Assembly: GCF_024699275.1 (NCBI RefSeq)
Contig: NZ_JAILPX010000116.1
Span: 1-33,776, forward strand
Length of the DNA: 33,776 nucleotides
From: Selenomonas sp.
Lineage (GTDB): Bacteria; Bacillota_C; Negativicutes; Selenomonadales; Selenomonadaceae
Direction of reading: 5' to 3'
This document shows positions 16,138 through 24,293 of this stretch, in pieces. The notes beneath the pieces were generated by a model. The model saw only the letters and a list, made by a program, of their open reading frames with translations. It was not told the origin of the DNA and did no database searches. Each line of letters opens with the position of its first letter. Within the stretch, counting starts at the first letter, position 1. Both the position numbers and the translations under genes were made by a program.

Positions 16138-16167
16138 GTAAAGAGTGGGTGCGAACCCACTCTTTAC
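16138..16167 (+). promoter_or_regulatory. Leader hairpin of the rimP operon
   Basis: GTAAAGAGTGGGT (16138-16150) pairs perfectly over 13 bp with ACCCACTCTTTAC (16155-16167) around a GCGA (GNRA-type) tetraloop. It lies in the 5' leader, about 20 nt after the predicted transcription start. The downstream bases are mixed (TCTTATGTTT), so it is not a good terminator. A control or RNA-stability element for the operon is plausible. Confidence 0.65.
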
Positions 16168-16206
16168 TCTTATGTTTACAAGCAAATCGGATAGGGAGGT
16201 GGATGT

Positions 16207-16662
16207 ATGGCAGCAAAGAATATTGAAGAATCTGTGGAACTGATGGTACAGGAACTCCTGACCGGCCAGGATGTGATTGAACTGGTGGATGTAGAGTACG
16301 TTAAGGAACACACGGATTACTATCTGCGTGTCTACATCGATAAAGAAGGCGGCATTGATATTGAGGACTGCCAGGAACTCAGTGAAAAACTGGAAGTCAT
16401 GCTGGATGAAAAGGATATCATTCCAGAGGCTTATATCCTGGAAGTATCATCGCCAGGGATTGACCGGGTTTTGCGCAAGCCCCGCGATTTGGTGCGGGAA
16501 CAGGGCAAGACGGTGGATGTGACTCTCTATGCCCCCCAGGATGGCAAGAAGAACTATACAGGGGTATTGACTGGTTTTGATGGTGAAAACATTACCCTGG
16601 ATGAGGAAATCACCATTGAGCGGAGTAAGGCGGCACAGATTCGCCTGCACATTGATTTTTAA
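16207..16662 (+). CDS. rimP: Ribosome maturation factor RimP
   Basis: RimP assists assembly of the 30S subunit. The 151-aa protein has the usual two-domain layout: an N-terminal alpha/beta domain with DYYLRVYIDKEGGIDIEDC (about 37-55) and LEVSSPGIDRVL (about 79-90), then an SH3-like C-terminal domain ending near residue 150. ATG 16207 is preceded by GGGAGG. It is the first gene of the classic rimP-nusA-ylxR-L7Ae-infB-rbfA operon. Confidence 0.95.
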   Translation: MAAKNIEESVELMVQELLTGQDVIELVDVEYVKEHTDYYLRVYIDKEGGIDIEDCQELSEKLEVMLDEKDIIPEAYILEVSSPGIDRVLRKPRDLVREQGKTVDVTLYAPQDGKKNYTGVLTGFDGENITLDEEITIERSKAAQIRLHIDF

Positions 16663-16694
16663 GGCTGAGCCTTATATATTGGGAGGATTCAATT

Positions 16695-17831
16695 TTGGCA
16701 AGAAGAACAACGAAAGCGAAGGATAATGGGCAGGAGTTTCTGGAAACTCTGCGGGAGCTGAGCCGTGAGCGGGGCATCGATGAGGAATTCCTCTTTGAAG
16801 CCATTGAAGCGGCTTTGATTACGGCTTATAAGCGTAACTTTGGTTCTGCACAGAATGTTCGCGTTACCCTGTCCCGGGATACGGGAACTTATCATGTTTA
16901 CGCGGTAAAGACTGTTGTAGAGGATGCCGTCGATGAGATTACGGAAATCTCCCTGGCGCAGGCACGTACCATCCGCCCGGAATATGAAGTGGGCGATGTG
17001 ATTGAGATTGAAGTTACGCCGGCTAATTTTGGCCGCGTAGCTGCCCAAACGGCTAAACAGGTTGTGGTACAGCGCATCCGTGAAGCAGAGCGGGGCATGA
17101 TTTACGAGGAATTCCAGAGTCGGGAAAGCGATATCCTGACCGGTTTGGTTCAGCGTGTGGAAAACCGCAATGTGTTCATCGACCTGGGCAAGACGGAAGC
17201 CGTGCTGACGCCGGCAGAACAGATTCCCACGGAGACCTATAGCCATGGTGACCGCATTAAAGCCTTCATTGTGGAAGTGAAAAAGACGAATAAGGGACCT
17301 CAGGTTGTGGTATCCCGCACTCATCCAGGGCTTTTGAAGCGCCTCTTTGAGCTGGAAGTACCGGAAATTCAGGAAGGTATCGTGGAAATCAAATCCGTAG
17401 CTCGTGAGCCGGGCAATCGTTCCAAGATTGCAGTCTGGTCCAAGGATGAATCCGTGGATCCCGTAGGTTCCTGTGTAGGGTATCGGGGCATGCGCGTGCA
17501 GGCTATTGTAGATGAGCTGGGCAGTGAAAAGATCGATATCGTCAAGTGGAGCGAAGACCCCGCCAAGTTCATTGCCAATGCGCTGAGTCCATCGAAGGTT
17601 GTCTCGGTGGCTGTCAATGAAGTGGAAAAGGTTTCCCGGGTAGTGGTTCCGGATTATCAGTTGTCTCTGGCCATTGGCAAGGAAGGACAGAATGCCCGCC
17701 TGGCAGCTAAGCTTACGGGCTGGAAAATCGACATCAAGAGCGAAAGTCAGGCCGCTGATGAGGACCTGGATGAAAACATGAACGAAGTTGAAGTGGAAAG
17801 CGATGAAGCTTTCACTGCAGAGGGTGAATAA
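16695..17831 (+). CDS. nusA: Transcription elongation/termination factor NusA
   Basis: NusA binds RNA polymerase and nascent RNA and controls pausing, termination and antitermination. The 378-aa protein has the N-terminal polymerase-binding domain (about 1-125) with EFLFEAIEAALITAYKRNFG. An S1 domain follows (about 130-200), then two KH domains (about 200-350) with GSCVGYRGMRVQAIVDELG and LAIGKEGQNARLAAKLTGW. As in Firmicutes there are no long C-terminal acidic repeats, only a short acidic tail. The start is TTG 16695 with GGGAGG 8 nt upstream; no suitable ATG exists. Confidence 0.97.
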   Translation: MARRTTKAKDNGQEFLETLRELSRERGIDEEFLFEAIEAALITAYKRNFGSAQNVRVTLSRDTGTYHVYAVKTVVEDAVDEITEISLAQARTIRPEYEVGDVIEIEVTPANFGRVAAQTAKQVVVQRIREAERGMIYEEFQSRESDILTGLVQRVENRNVFIDLGKTEAVLTPAEQIPTETYSHGDRIKAFIVEVKKTNKGPQVVVSRTHPGLLKRLFELEVPEIQEGIVEIKSVAREPGNRSKIAVWSKDESVDPVGSCVGYRGMRVQAIVDELGSEKIDIVKWSEDPAKFIANALSPSKVVSVAVNEVEKVSRVVVPDYQLSLAIGKEGQNARLAAKLTGWKIDIKSESQAADEDLDENMNEVEVESDEAFTAEGE

Positions 17832-17832
17832 G

Positions 17833-18114
17833 GTGAAAACCAAAAAGATACCCCAGCGCCTATGCCTGGGCTGCCAGGAAAGCAAGCCCAAACGGGAGCT
17901 TATCCGCATCGTGCGCAGCCCTGAAGGGGAGTTCTCCGTGGATGACACGGGAAAAAAGCCCGGCCGGGGCGCTTATATCTGTCCAAAGCAGGAATGCTTT
18001 GCCGCTGCCCGCAAGAGCAAAGGGCTGGAGCGTTCCTTCAAGAGTCAGATTGATCAGTCAGTATATGAGCTTTTGGAGCAGCAGTTGCGTGAACTGTCTA
18101 AAGCTGAGGGCTAA
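17833..18114 (+). CDS. ylxR: YlxR-family RNA-binding protein
   Basis: A 93-aa basic protein of the YlxR (DUF448) family, regularly found between nusA and infB. Its motif CLGCQESKPKRELIRIVR (about residues 10-27) and the later GRGAYICPKQEC (about 44-55) are typical, including the four cysteines. The start GTG 17833 is one base after the nusA stop, with GAGGG inside the end of nusA. In-frame starts further upstream lie within nusA. RNA binding is known for the fold; the cellular role is less settled. Confidence 0.88.
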   Translation: MKTKKIPQRLCLGCQESKPKRELIRIVRSPEGEFSVDDTGKKPGRGAYICPKQECFAAARKSKGLERSFKSQIDQSVYELLEQQLRELSKAEG

Positions 18115-18116
18115 AT

Positions 18117-18437
18117 ATGGCGATTACCAATGAACAGCGCATTACCAATTTATTGAGTATGGCACAAAAGGCTGGCCGGATTGTTTCCGGTGCCTTTGCT
18201 GTGGAACAGGCCATCAAGAAAAAACAGGCTGTACTCGTCCTGTTGGCTGGTGATGCCGCTGATGAGAGCAAGAAAAATTTTACGACATTAGCAGATAAAT
18301 TCGCGATTCCCTATACTTATTGTCTCGATCGCGAGACCTTGGGTGGTTGCTTAGGCAAGGACTTTCGCGCCGTGGCCGCTTTGACGGACGCTGGCTTTGC
18401 GAAAAAGATTTGCCAGCTGATGGAGGAATCGTTATGA
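18117..18437 (+). CDS. L7Ae/L30e-family ribosomal protein (YlxQ-like)
   Basis: A 106-aa member of the L7Ae/L30e/S12e/Gadd45 family found in the nusA-infB interval of Firmicutes. The start MAITNEQRITNLLSMAQKAGRIVSG is typical, and so are the K-turn RNA-binding type segments QAVLVLLAGDAADESKKN (about 38-55) and LGGCLGK near 78-84. It probably binds structured RNA on or near the ribosome. The ATG is two bases after the ylxR stop. Confidence 0.88.
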   Translation: MAITNEQRITNLLSMAQKAGRIVSGAFAVEQAIKKKQAVLVLLAGDAADESKKNFTTLADKFAIPYTYCLDRETLGGCLGKDFRAVAALTDAGFAKKICQLMEESL

Positions 18438-18457
18438 AATAATTCGGGGGTGGATTA

Positions 18458-20944
18458 ATGTCCAATATTAGAGTTTATGAATTGGCCAAAGAATTCAACA
18501 AGGAAACAAAAGAAGTCCTGGAAGTGCTGCGGCAGGCAAATTTTCAGGTTAAAAATAATTTCAGCAGTGTAGGTGACGCTGAGCGGGAAGCTTTGAGAAA
18601 GCACTATCATAAGGGTGCGACGCCTGCAGCTAAGGATAACAAGCCCCAGGCACAGCCAAAGGCAGTCAAGTCAGCGAAGGAAACTAAGGCAGCTAAGGAA
18701 GCGGTTCAGGGCAAACCGGCCGAGAAAAACCAGAACCACAGCCATGAAAAGCGGGACAATGGCCAGGGGCAGCATAAATCGTCCAATAACAATGGCAATG
18801 GTCAGAATCGCAATCATGAAAGCCGTAATCATGAGAATCGCAGCCATGAGAATGGTAATCGCGGCGGCCACAATGAGCATGGCAACAATGACCGGAACGC
18901 GCGCAATGACAACCGCAGCGATAGCCGCAATGAGCGGAGCAACCGCAATGACCGCAGTAAGAACGAGCGCAATGATCGCCGTGGCGGCAAGAATGACCGC
19001 AATAACCGCAATGAACGGAATGACCGGAACAACGGGGGCCGCAATAATGACCGCCGTGGGGGTAAGGGGCGCAACAACAGGCGAGGCAATCAGCAGCCGG
19101 CACCAAAGGTAGAAATCGCTCGTCCAAAGCATATCAAGCTGCCGGAATCCATTGCCGTCAAAGATTTGGCTTCTAAAATGAGCTATACCGCTGCCGAAGT
19201 GGTGAAGAAGCTCTTTATGATGGGGGTAATGGCCACCATCAATCAGGAAATCGACTATGATACCGCAGCTCTCGTGGCTTCGGAATTCGGCGTAACCTGT
19301 GAAGAACTGCCGCCTGATGTGGATCCAACGGAAATTCCGGAAATCGAAGACGATCCCAAGAGCCTTAAACTTCGTCCGCCGGTGGTAACCGTTATGGGTC
19401 ACGTTGACCATGGTAAGACTTCTTTGTTGGACTGCATCCGCAATACCCATGTATCCGCTCATGAGGCTGGCGGCATTACCCAGCACATCGGTGCTTATCA
19501 GGTAAACTGCAAGGGCAAGAAAATCGTCTTCCTGGATACACCGGGGCATGAGGCCTTTACGGCTATGCGCGCCCGTGGTGCTCAGATTACGGATATTGCT
19601 ATTCTGGTGGTGGCTGCCGATGATGGTGTAATGCCGCAGACCATTGAGGCCATCAATCATGCCAAATCGGCGAATGTGCCCATCATCGTGGCTGTTAATA
19701 AGATCGATAAGCCCGGCGCTAATCCGGAACGGGTGAAGCAGGAGCTCATGGAACACAATCTGGTGCCGGAGGAATACGGCGGGGATACCATTATGGTGCC
19801 TGTATCGGCTAAGCAGCAGATTGGTATCGATGACCTGCTGGAAAATGTCCTGCTGGTGGCAGAAGTGGAAGAACTCAAAGCTAACCCCAACCGGGATGCC
19901 CGGGGCGTCATCATTGAAGCCAAGCTGGATAAAGGCCGTGGTACCGTAGCTACGGTACTGGTACAGAATGGTACCCTGCGCATCGGCGATTCCGTGGTCT
20001 GCGGCACTACCTATGGTAAGGTTCGCGCTATGGTGGACGATCGCGGCAACAACGTCAAGAAGGCTGGCCCGTCTGTGCCGGTGGAAATCCTCGGCCTCAA
20101 CGATGTACCGGCTGCCGGCGATATCCTGGCTGTGCTGGAAGAAAAACAGGCCCGCTCCATTGCGGAAGCACGGGTGGAACGTCAGCGCACCAACCTCATC
20201 AAGAGCAAGAAGGTTTCCTTGGATGATCTGTTCCATCAGATTCAGGAAGGGGAAATCAAGGACCTCAATATCGTGGTTAAGGCAGACGTGCAGGGTTCTG
20301 TTGAAGCCCTTTGCGGTTCTTTGCTCAAGCTCAACAAGAACGATGAAGTCCGGGTCAGCGTAGTGCATTCCGGCGTTGGTGCCGTTAACGAATCCGATGT
20401 TATGTTGGCTTCTGCTTCCAACGCCATCATCATCGCCTTCAACGTGCGTCCAGATGCCAATGCCCGCCGCATAGCGGACACGGAAGATGTGGATATCCGC
20501 ACTTACCGGGTTATCTACGATGCCCTCAATGATGTGAAGGATGCCATGAGCGGCATGCTCAAACCGAAATATAAGGAAGTTATTCAGGGCCGGGTGGAGA
20601 TCCGTCAGGTCATGAAGTTCTCCAAGGCATTGGTAGCTGGCTCCTATGTATTGGAAGGCAAGATTCATAACAATTCCAAGATTCGTATTATCCGCGACAA
20701 TATCGAAGTATTCGATGGCGAGATTGATTCCTTGCGCCGCTTCAAGGATGAGGTGAAGGAAGTGGCCGCCGGTTACGAATGCGGTATTTCCATCATCGAT
20801 TATCGTGACTTCAAGGAAGGCGATATCATCGAAGCCTATACTATGGAAGAAATCGCTACGGATATCAACGAAGCCAATAAAGAGGCCGCCAAGAAGCGTC
20901 AGGCAGAAGCTGAAGCTAAGGCCGCCAAAGAAAACGAGGAATAA
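18458..20944 (+). CDS. infB: Translation initiation factor IF-2
   Basis: IF-2 is the GTPase that places fMet-tRNA on the 30S subunit and promotes subunit joining. The protein is 828 aa. Residues 1-50 form the IF2_N-type helical domain ([20 protein letters not shown]). Residues 91-211 are an extreme low-complexity region. A second IF2_N-like segment begins near 225. The G domain has GHVDHGKT at 314-321, DTPGHEAF near 360 and NKID near 414. Domains II, III and the C-terminal fMet-tRNA-binding domain follow, and the last 20 residues are Lys/Glu/Ala-rich. ATG 18458 is preceded by GGGGGTGG. The N-terminal linker is typical in position but odd in composition. Confidence 0.97.
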   Translation: MSNIRVYELAKEFNKETKEVLEVLRQANFQVKNNFSSVGDAEREALRKHYHKGATPAAKDNKPQAQPKAVKSAKETKAAKEAVQGKPAEKNQNHSHEKRDNGQGQHKSSNNNGNGQNRNHESRNHENRSHENGNRGGHNEHGNNDRNARNDNRSDSRNERSNRNDRSKNERNDRRGGKNDRNNRNERNDRNNGGRNNDRRGGKGRNNRRGNQQPAPKVEIARPKHIKLPESIAVKDLASKMSYTAAEVVKKLFMMGVMATINQEIDYDTAALVASEFGVTCEELPPDVDPTEIPEIEDDPKSLKLRPPVVTVMGHVDHGKTSLLDCIRNTHVSAHEAGGITQHIGAYQVNCKGKKIVFLDTPGHEAFTAMRARGAQITDIAILVVAADDGVMPQTIEAINHAKSANVPIIVAVNKIDKPGANPERVKQELMEHNLVPEEYGGDTIMVPVSAKQQIGIDDLLENVLLVAEVEELKANPNRDARGVIIEAKLDKGRGTVATVLVQNGTLRIGDSVVCGTTYGKVRAMVDDRGNNVKKAGPSVPVEILGLNDVPAAGDILAVLEEKQARSIAEARVERQRTNLIKSKKVSLDDLFHQIQEGEIKDLNIVVKADVQGSVEALCGSLLKLNKNDEVRVSVVHSGVGAVNESDVMLASASNAIIIAFNVRPDANARRIADTEDVDIRTYRVIYDALNDVKDAMSGMLKPKYKEVIQGRVEIRQVMKFSKALVAGSYVLEGKIHNNSKIRIIRDNIEVFDGEIDSLRRFKDEVKEVAAGYECGISIIDYRDFKEGDIIEAYTMEEIATDINEANKEAAKKRQAEAEAKAAKENEE
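18728..19090 (+). repeat. Low-complexity Asn/Arg/His/Asp/Glu/Gly-rich coding region in infB
   Basis: About 120 codons of infB use almost only Asn, Arg, Asp, Glu, Gly, Ser and His. Short imperfect repeats recur, such as [11 protein letters not shown] in the first half and NDR, NER, DRRGGK in the second (two copies of NDRRGGK). At the DNA level CGCAATGACCGC-like units recur, so repeat-number differences between strains are likely. Confidence 0.8.
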
Positions 20945-20978
20945 TGACTGAATTACGAGTAAAAGGAGGTGCGTAACT

Positions 20979-21359
20979 GTGGGACAGCTGCGTGTAGAAA
21001 AAGTACAGGAGCTCATGAAGCAGGAAATCAGCCAGATTATCCTGCGGGAACTCAAGGACCCGCGCATCGGTTTTGTTACCGTGACTTCCGTGGAATGTAC
21101 GGGGGATTTGCGGGAAGCCAAGGTCTATGTGAGCCTGATGGGGAGCGAATCCCAGGTCAAGGCCTGCTGGACAGGACTCAATAGCAGTTTGGGTTTTATC
21201 CGCCGGGAAATCGGCAAGCGGATTCGTTTGCGGGTGACGCCGGAGCTCAGCTTTGCGCTGGATAAATCTCTGGATTACAGTGCGCATATCCAGGAACTGC
21301 TCTTGAAAATCAAGGCTGAGGACGAGGCGAAGAACCCCGTATCGGCCTCTGAGGAGTAA
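20979..21359 (+). CDS. rbfA: 30S ribosome-binding factor A
   Basis: RbfA binds immature 30S subunits and helps 16S rRNA 5'-end maturation and cold adaptation. The 126-aa KH-fold protein shows VEKVQELMKQEISQIILREL (about 5-24), GFVTVTSVECTGDLREAKVYV (about 31-51) and the LRVTPELSFALDKS strand (about 82-95). The GTG start at 20979 follows a near-perfect AAAGGAGGTG. Downstream of infB is its normal place. Confidence 0.95.
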   Translation: MGQLRVEKVQELMKQEISQIILRELKDPRIGFVTVTSVECTGDLREAKVYVSLMGSESQVKACWTGLNSSLGFIRREIGKRIRLRVTPELSFALDKSLDYSAHIQELLLKIKAEDEAKNPVSASEE

Positions 21360-21362
21360 AAT

Positions 21363-22313
21363 ATGCAAATTTCATTGACGGAAACGGCAGCGGTTCTGAA
21401 GTCTGCCCAGTCTATTGTGATTACCGCCCATGTGAATCCCGATGGTGATGCCATCGGGAGCAGCTTGGGACTGATGCATGGACTCAAGGCTTTGGGCAAG
21501 GAGGTGCAGGTTTTCATCGATGATGATATCCCGGCAGCATTTTCTGTGCTGCCGGGATATGAGCTTATAGGGAAACCAACAGAGGGGCAAAGCATAGCTG
21601 CTGACCTTCTGGTGGCGGTGGATGTGAGTCTGGACCGCATCGGCAAAGTAGCGGAAATGGTTATTGCGCCGGTTCTGAATATTGACCATCATATCACCAA
21701 TGATAACCAGGCCGATAAGCTCTATCTCGATGGAACAGCAGCGGCAACTGCCGAAATCATTTATCAATTATTGGGCGAGCTAGGAGTAATCTGTGACCGG
21801 GATATGGGCATGTGCCTTTATACAGGTTTGGCTACAGATACGGGCTGGTTCCGTTTCTCCAATACCACGCCGGAAACCATGCGGACAGCAGCGGATTTAT
21901 TGGCTTGTGGTGTGGTGCCGAATCTCATCTCCGAAGCCCTGGAACAGCGCCCCTTTGCCGAAGTGCAAAATCTGGCCAGTGCCATGCAGAAGATTGAACT
22001 GCTGGCCGAGGGCAAGGTAGCCGGCGTCTGTCTGGACTATGCTGCCCTGCAGGAACATGAAGCTCCCGAGGGACTTATCGGCATGGTACGGGTTATTGAA
22101 GGGGTGGATGTGGCCTTTACCCTCAAGGAAAAGGAACCAAATCTTTGCCGGGTGAGCCTGCGCTCCAAAGGCCTTGATGTGACGAAAATCGCCCTGCAGT
22201 TTGGTGGCGGCGGTCATGTTCGGGCTGCAGGCTGCACCATTGCTAAGGACTGTGCGGCTGCCCGCATTGACCTGATCAAGGTCATTCTGCAGGTGCTGGA
22301 GGCAGAACATTGA
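21363..22313 (+). CDS. nrnA: DHH-family phosphoesterase, NrnA-like oligoribonuclease / pAp phosphatase
   Basis: NrnA-type enzymes degrade very short oligoribonucleotides and dephosphorylate 3'-phosphoadenosine 5'-phosphate. The 316-aa protein has the metal-binding DHH motifs AHVNPDGDAIGSSLGL (about 22-37), VAVDVS (about 82-87) and NIDHHITND (about 107-115). The C-terminal DHHA1 domain shows FGGGGHVRAAGC (about 280-291). It is the usual gene after rbfA in Firmicutes. GAGGAG at the end of rbfA provides the ribosome site for ATG 21363. In a cell with c-di-GMP signalling, it could also finish breakdown of the pGpG made by EAL enzymes, an inference. Confidence 0.92.
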   Translation: MQISLTETAAVLKSAQSIVITAHVNPDGDAIGSSLGLMHGLKALGKEVQVFIDDDIPAAFSVLPGYELIGKPTEGQSIAADLLVAVDVSLDRIGKVAEMVIAPVLNIDHHITNDNQADKLYLDGTAAATAEIIYQLLGELGVICDRDMGMCLYTGLATDTGWFRFSNTTPETMRTAADLLACGVVPNLISEALEQRPFAEVQNLASAMQKIELLAEGKVAGVCLDYAALQEHEAPEGLIGMVRVIEGVDVAFTLKEKEPNLCRVSLRSKGLDVTKIALQFGGGGHVRAAGCTIAKDCAAARIDLIKVILQVLEAEH

Positions 22314-22327
22314 CGGAGGTAAAGCCC

Positions 22328-23197
22328 TTGAGCGGCTTTCTCAATATCTTGAAACCGCCGGGCATGAGCTCTCATGATGTGGTGGGTTATGTGCGGCGGG
22401 TACTGCAGACGAAAAAGGTGGGACATGCCGGCACGTTGGACCCTGCGGCGGCGGGTGTACTGCCGGTGGCAGTGGGAACGGCCACCCGGCTTATCGAATA
22501 CCTGGAACTTACGGATAAGACCTATCGGGCGGAGATTCAGCTGGGTATTGCCACTGACAGCGGTGACGATACGGGTAAGGTCCGGGCTCGTCAGGAAAAT
22601 TGGCCGGCTTTTGCACCATCTGCCCTGCAGGCAGCGCTGGCGCAGTTTACAGGCAGGATTCGGCAGACGCCGCCGGCTCATTCGGCAATCAAGATCAATG
22701 GGCAAAGAGCCTGTGATTTGTTGCGGGCAGGAAAATCTGTAGAGGTTCCCAGCCGGGAAGTCATGATTTACCGGTTGGATTTATTGGCCCATAGCCATGA
22801 CAGGCTCCTCATCGAAACCGATTGCAGCAAGGGGACCTATATCCGCAGTCTTTGCCAGGATATCGGTGAAGCTCTGGGGGTACCGGCCACCATGGCCTTC
22901 CTTTTGCGGCGTCGCGTGGGCGATTTTTCAGTGGAGAAGGCCTTGACTTTGGAAGAACTGTCCCAGGTGGGAGCGGAAGCTTTGCTGCCTGCTGATGATT
23001 ATTTGAGCGGTATGCAGTCCTTTGATTTGCATCCTAAGCGGGAAAAGGCCTTTTGTAATGGCCTTTCCACTGGTGTGCGTAATTTCCGGACTGAGACGGA
23101 TTTCCTGCGGGTTTATGCTGCAGGAAAATTCCTGGGCATAGGCCGCTATGATGCGGAAAAAGAAGAGCTTTTACCTGTAAAGGTAATAGGGCGGTGA
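22328..23197 (+). CDS. truB: tRNA pseudouridine(55) synthase
   Basis: TruB makes pseudouridine 55 in the T-loop of tRNAs. The protein is 289 aa from TTG 22328. The catalytic Asp38 lies in HAGTLDPAAAGVLPV, and the KPPGMSSHDVV start motif (about 7-17), YRAEIQLG and KGTYIRSL segments are typical. A C-terminal PUA-like domain follows. Two TTG starts are possible. TTG 22310 overlaps the nrnA stop, whereas TTG 22328 has GGAGGT at 22315-22320 with 7-nt spacing and gives the family's usual start (SGFLNILKPPG), so I prefer it. Confidence 0.93.
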   Translation: MSGFLNILKPPGMSSHDVVGYVRRVLQTKKVGHAGTLDPAAAGVLPVAVGTATRLIEYLELTDKTYRAEIQLGIATDSGDDTGKVRARQENWPAFAPSALQAALAQFTGRIRQTPPAHSAIKINGQRACDLLRAGKSVEVPSREVMIYRLDLLAHSHDRLLIETDCSKGTYIRSLCQDIGEALGVPATMAFLLRRRVGDFSVEKALTLEELSQVGAEALLPADDYLSGMQSFDLHPKREKAFCNGLSTGVRNFRTETDFLRVYAAGKFLGIGRYDAEKEELLPVKVIGR

Positions 23198-23207
23198 CGA
23201 GAGAATC

Positions 23208-24131
23208 GTGGAAGTATACAATAAATTAATGGATTTGACCAAGAAATATCCGTGTTTGACAGTGGCTTTAGGCATGTTTGATGGGGTGCATATTGGTCAT
23301 CAGAGTATTATCAGTCATGCTGTAGAACTGGCCCAAAGAATCGGCGGCAAGTCGGTGGTCTTTACCTTCAGTAATCATCCTCTTTCTGTGTTGGCACCCA
23401 AGCAGATGCCTCCTCAGATTGGCAACAATATACTGCGGGAAGAACGTCTGCAGGAGCTGGGGGTGGATATTTTGATTGCCATGCCCTTTACCAAGGATTT
23501 TGCCAGCCGTCGTCCGGAGGAATTTCTGGACATCCTGCGGCAGAACCTCGCTCCCCGCTATGTGGTTACGGGCCCCAATTATACCTTTGGTTACAAGGGG
23601 AAGGGCACTCAGCGTATGCTGCTGCGGGCTGGAGAGGAATATGGCTTTACGGCAGAAATCTGTCCCGCTGTTTTGCGGAATGGCCGCCCGGTAAGTTCCA
23701 CCCGTATCCGCAGTCTCCTGGCCGAAGGTGATTTGCATAAGGCCAGCGATTTCCTGGGTTATCCCTTTACCGTTGTGGAGCGGGTCATTCATGGTGATGA
23801 ACGGGGCCGGGTTATCGGCTTTCCTACAGCGAATCTGGCCATTAGGGAGCAGCGGGTAATGCTGCCCAATGGGGTCTATGCGGTGGGCATCAGATTCCAA
23901 GGAAAATCCTATAATGGGGTTGCCAATATTGGCGATAATCCCACCTTTAAGGGCTGCAATCGTCGTATTGAAGTCAATATTGAAGATTTCCAAGGGAATC
24001 TTTACGATAAGCTCATTGCAGTGGAGTTTTGGGAAAAACTCCGGGATGAGGTGCAATTTAGCAGCGTAGAGCAGCTGGTCAAACAGATCAAAAAGGATAA
24101 GGAAAAAGCCAAAATCTATTGGCACTATTGA
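23208..24131 (+). CDS. ribF: Bifunctional riboflavin kinase / FAD synthetase
   Basis: RibF converts riboflavin to FMN and FMN to FAD. The 307-aa protein has the N-terminal nucleotidyltransferase domain with LGMFDGVHIGHQ (about 22-33), FTFSNHPLSVL, and SSTRIRSLL (about 164-172). The C-terminal flavokinase domain has RGRVIGFPTANL (about 202-213) and the GVYAVGI and NIGDNPTF strands. GTG 23208 is the likely start, with a weak GAGAG ahead. It ends the rimP operon, with a strong terminator straight after it. Confidence 0.95.
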   Translation: MEVYNKLMDLTKKYPCLTVALGMFDGVHIGHQSIISHAVELAQRIGGKSVVFTFSNHPLSVLAPKQMPPQIGNNILREERLQELGVDILIAMPFTKDFASRRPEEFLDILRQNLAPRYVVTGPNYTFGYKGKGTQRMLLRAGEEYGFTAEICPAVLRNGRPVSSTRIRSLLAEGDLHKASDFLGYPFTVVERVIHGDERGRVIGFPTANLAIREQRVMLPNGVYAVGIRFQGKSYNGVANIGDNPTFKGCNRRIEVNIEDFQGNLYDKLIAVEFWEKLRDEVQFSSVEQLVKQIKKDKEKAKIYWHY

Positions 24132-24132
24132 G

Positions 24133-24169
24133 AAATAACCGGTTCCCTTGCGGGCCGGTTATTTTTTTT
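24133..24169 (+). terminator. Rho-independent terminator of the rimP-ribF operon
   Basis: AAATAACCGG (24133-24142) pairs with CCGGTTATTT (24155-24164). An inner CCC/GGG pair closes a TTGC loop with a two-base bulge. An eight-T run (24162-24169) follows or overlaps the stem. Confidence 0.9.
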
Positions 24170-24179
24170 ATTTTTGTGT

Positions 24180-24194
24180 AATGGATTGTCCATT
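24180..24194 (+). promoter_or_regulatory. Dyad upstream of the autotransporter gene
   Basis: AATGGA (24180-24185) and TCCATT (24189-24194) form a perfect 6-bp inverted repeat with a 3-nt spacer. It is just upstream of a TATATATAAG segment (24201-24210) that could supply a -10. No good -35 is present at the right distance, as expected for an activator-dependent promoter. The rest of the 160-bp leader has one more weak hairpin (GCAGG 24215-24219 / CCTGC 24231-24235). Confidence 0.35.
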
Positions 24195-24293
24195 GGGCCG
24201 TATATATAAGGTGAGCAGGATTTCCAAGAGCCTGCAGCGAATGTAGAGTCGATTTATTCATGAGCAGATAAGATGAGGGGAAAGAATACGATT

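Noticed and set aside
16138..16167. Terminator ahead of rimP
   Set aside because: The stem is perfect but no T-run follows, and it is downstream of the operon promoter.
18671..21121. 816-codon open frame on the minus strand opposite infB
   Set aside because: It lies wholly against the certain infB gene and only reflects its codon usage and low-complexity region; no ribosome site or family match.
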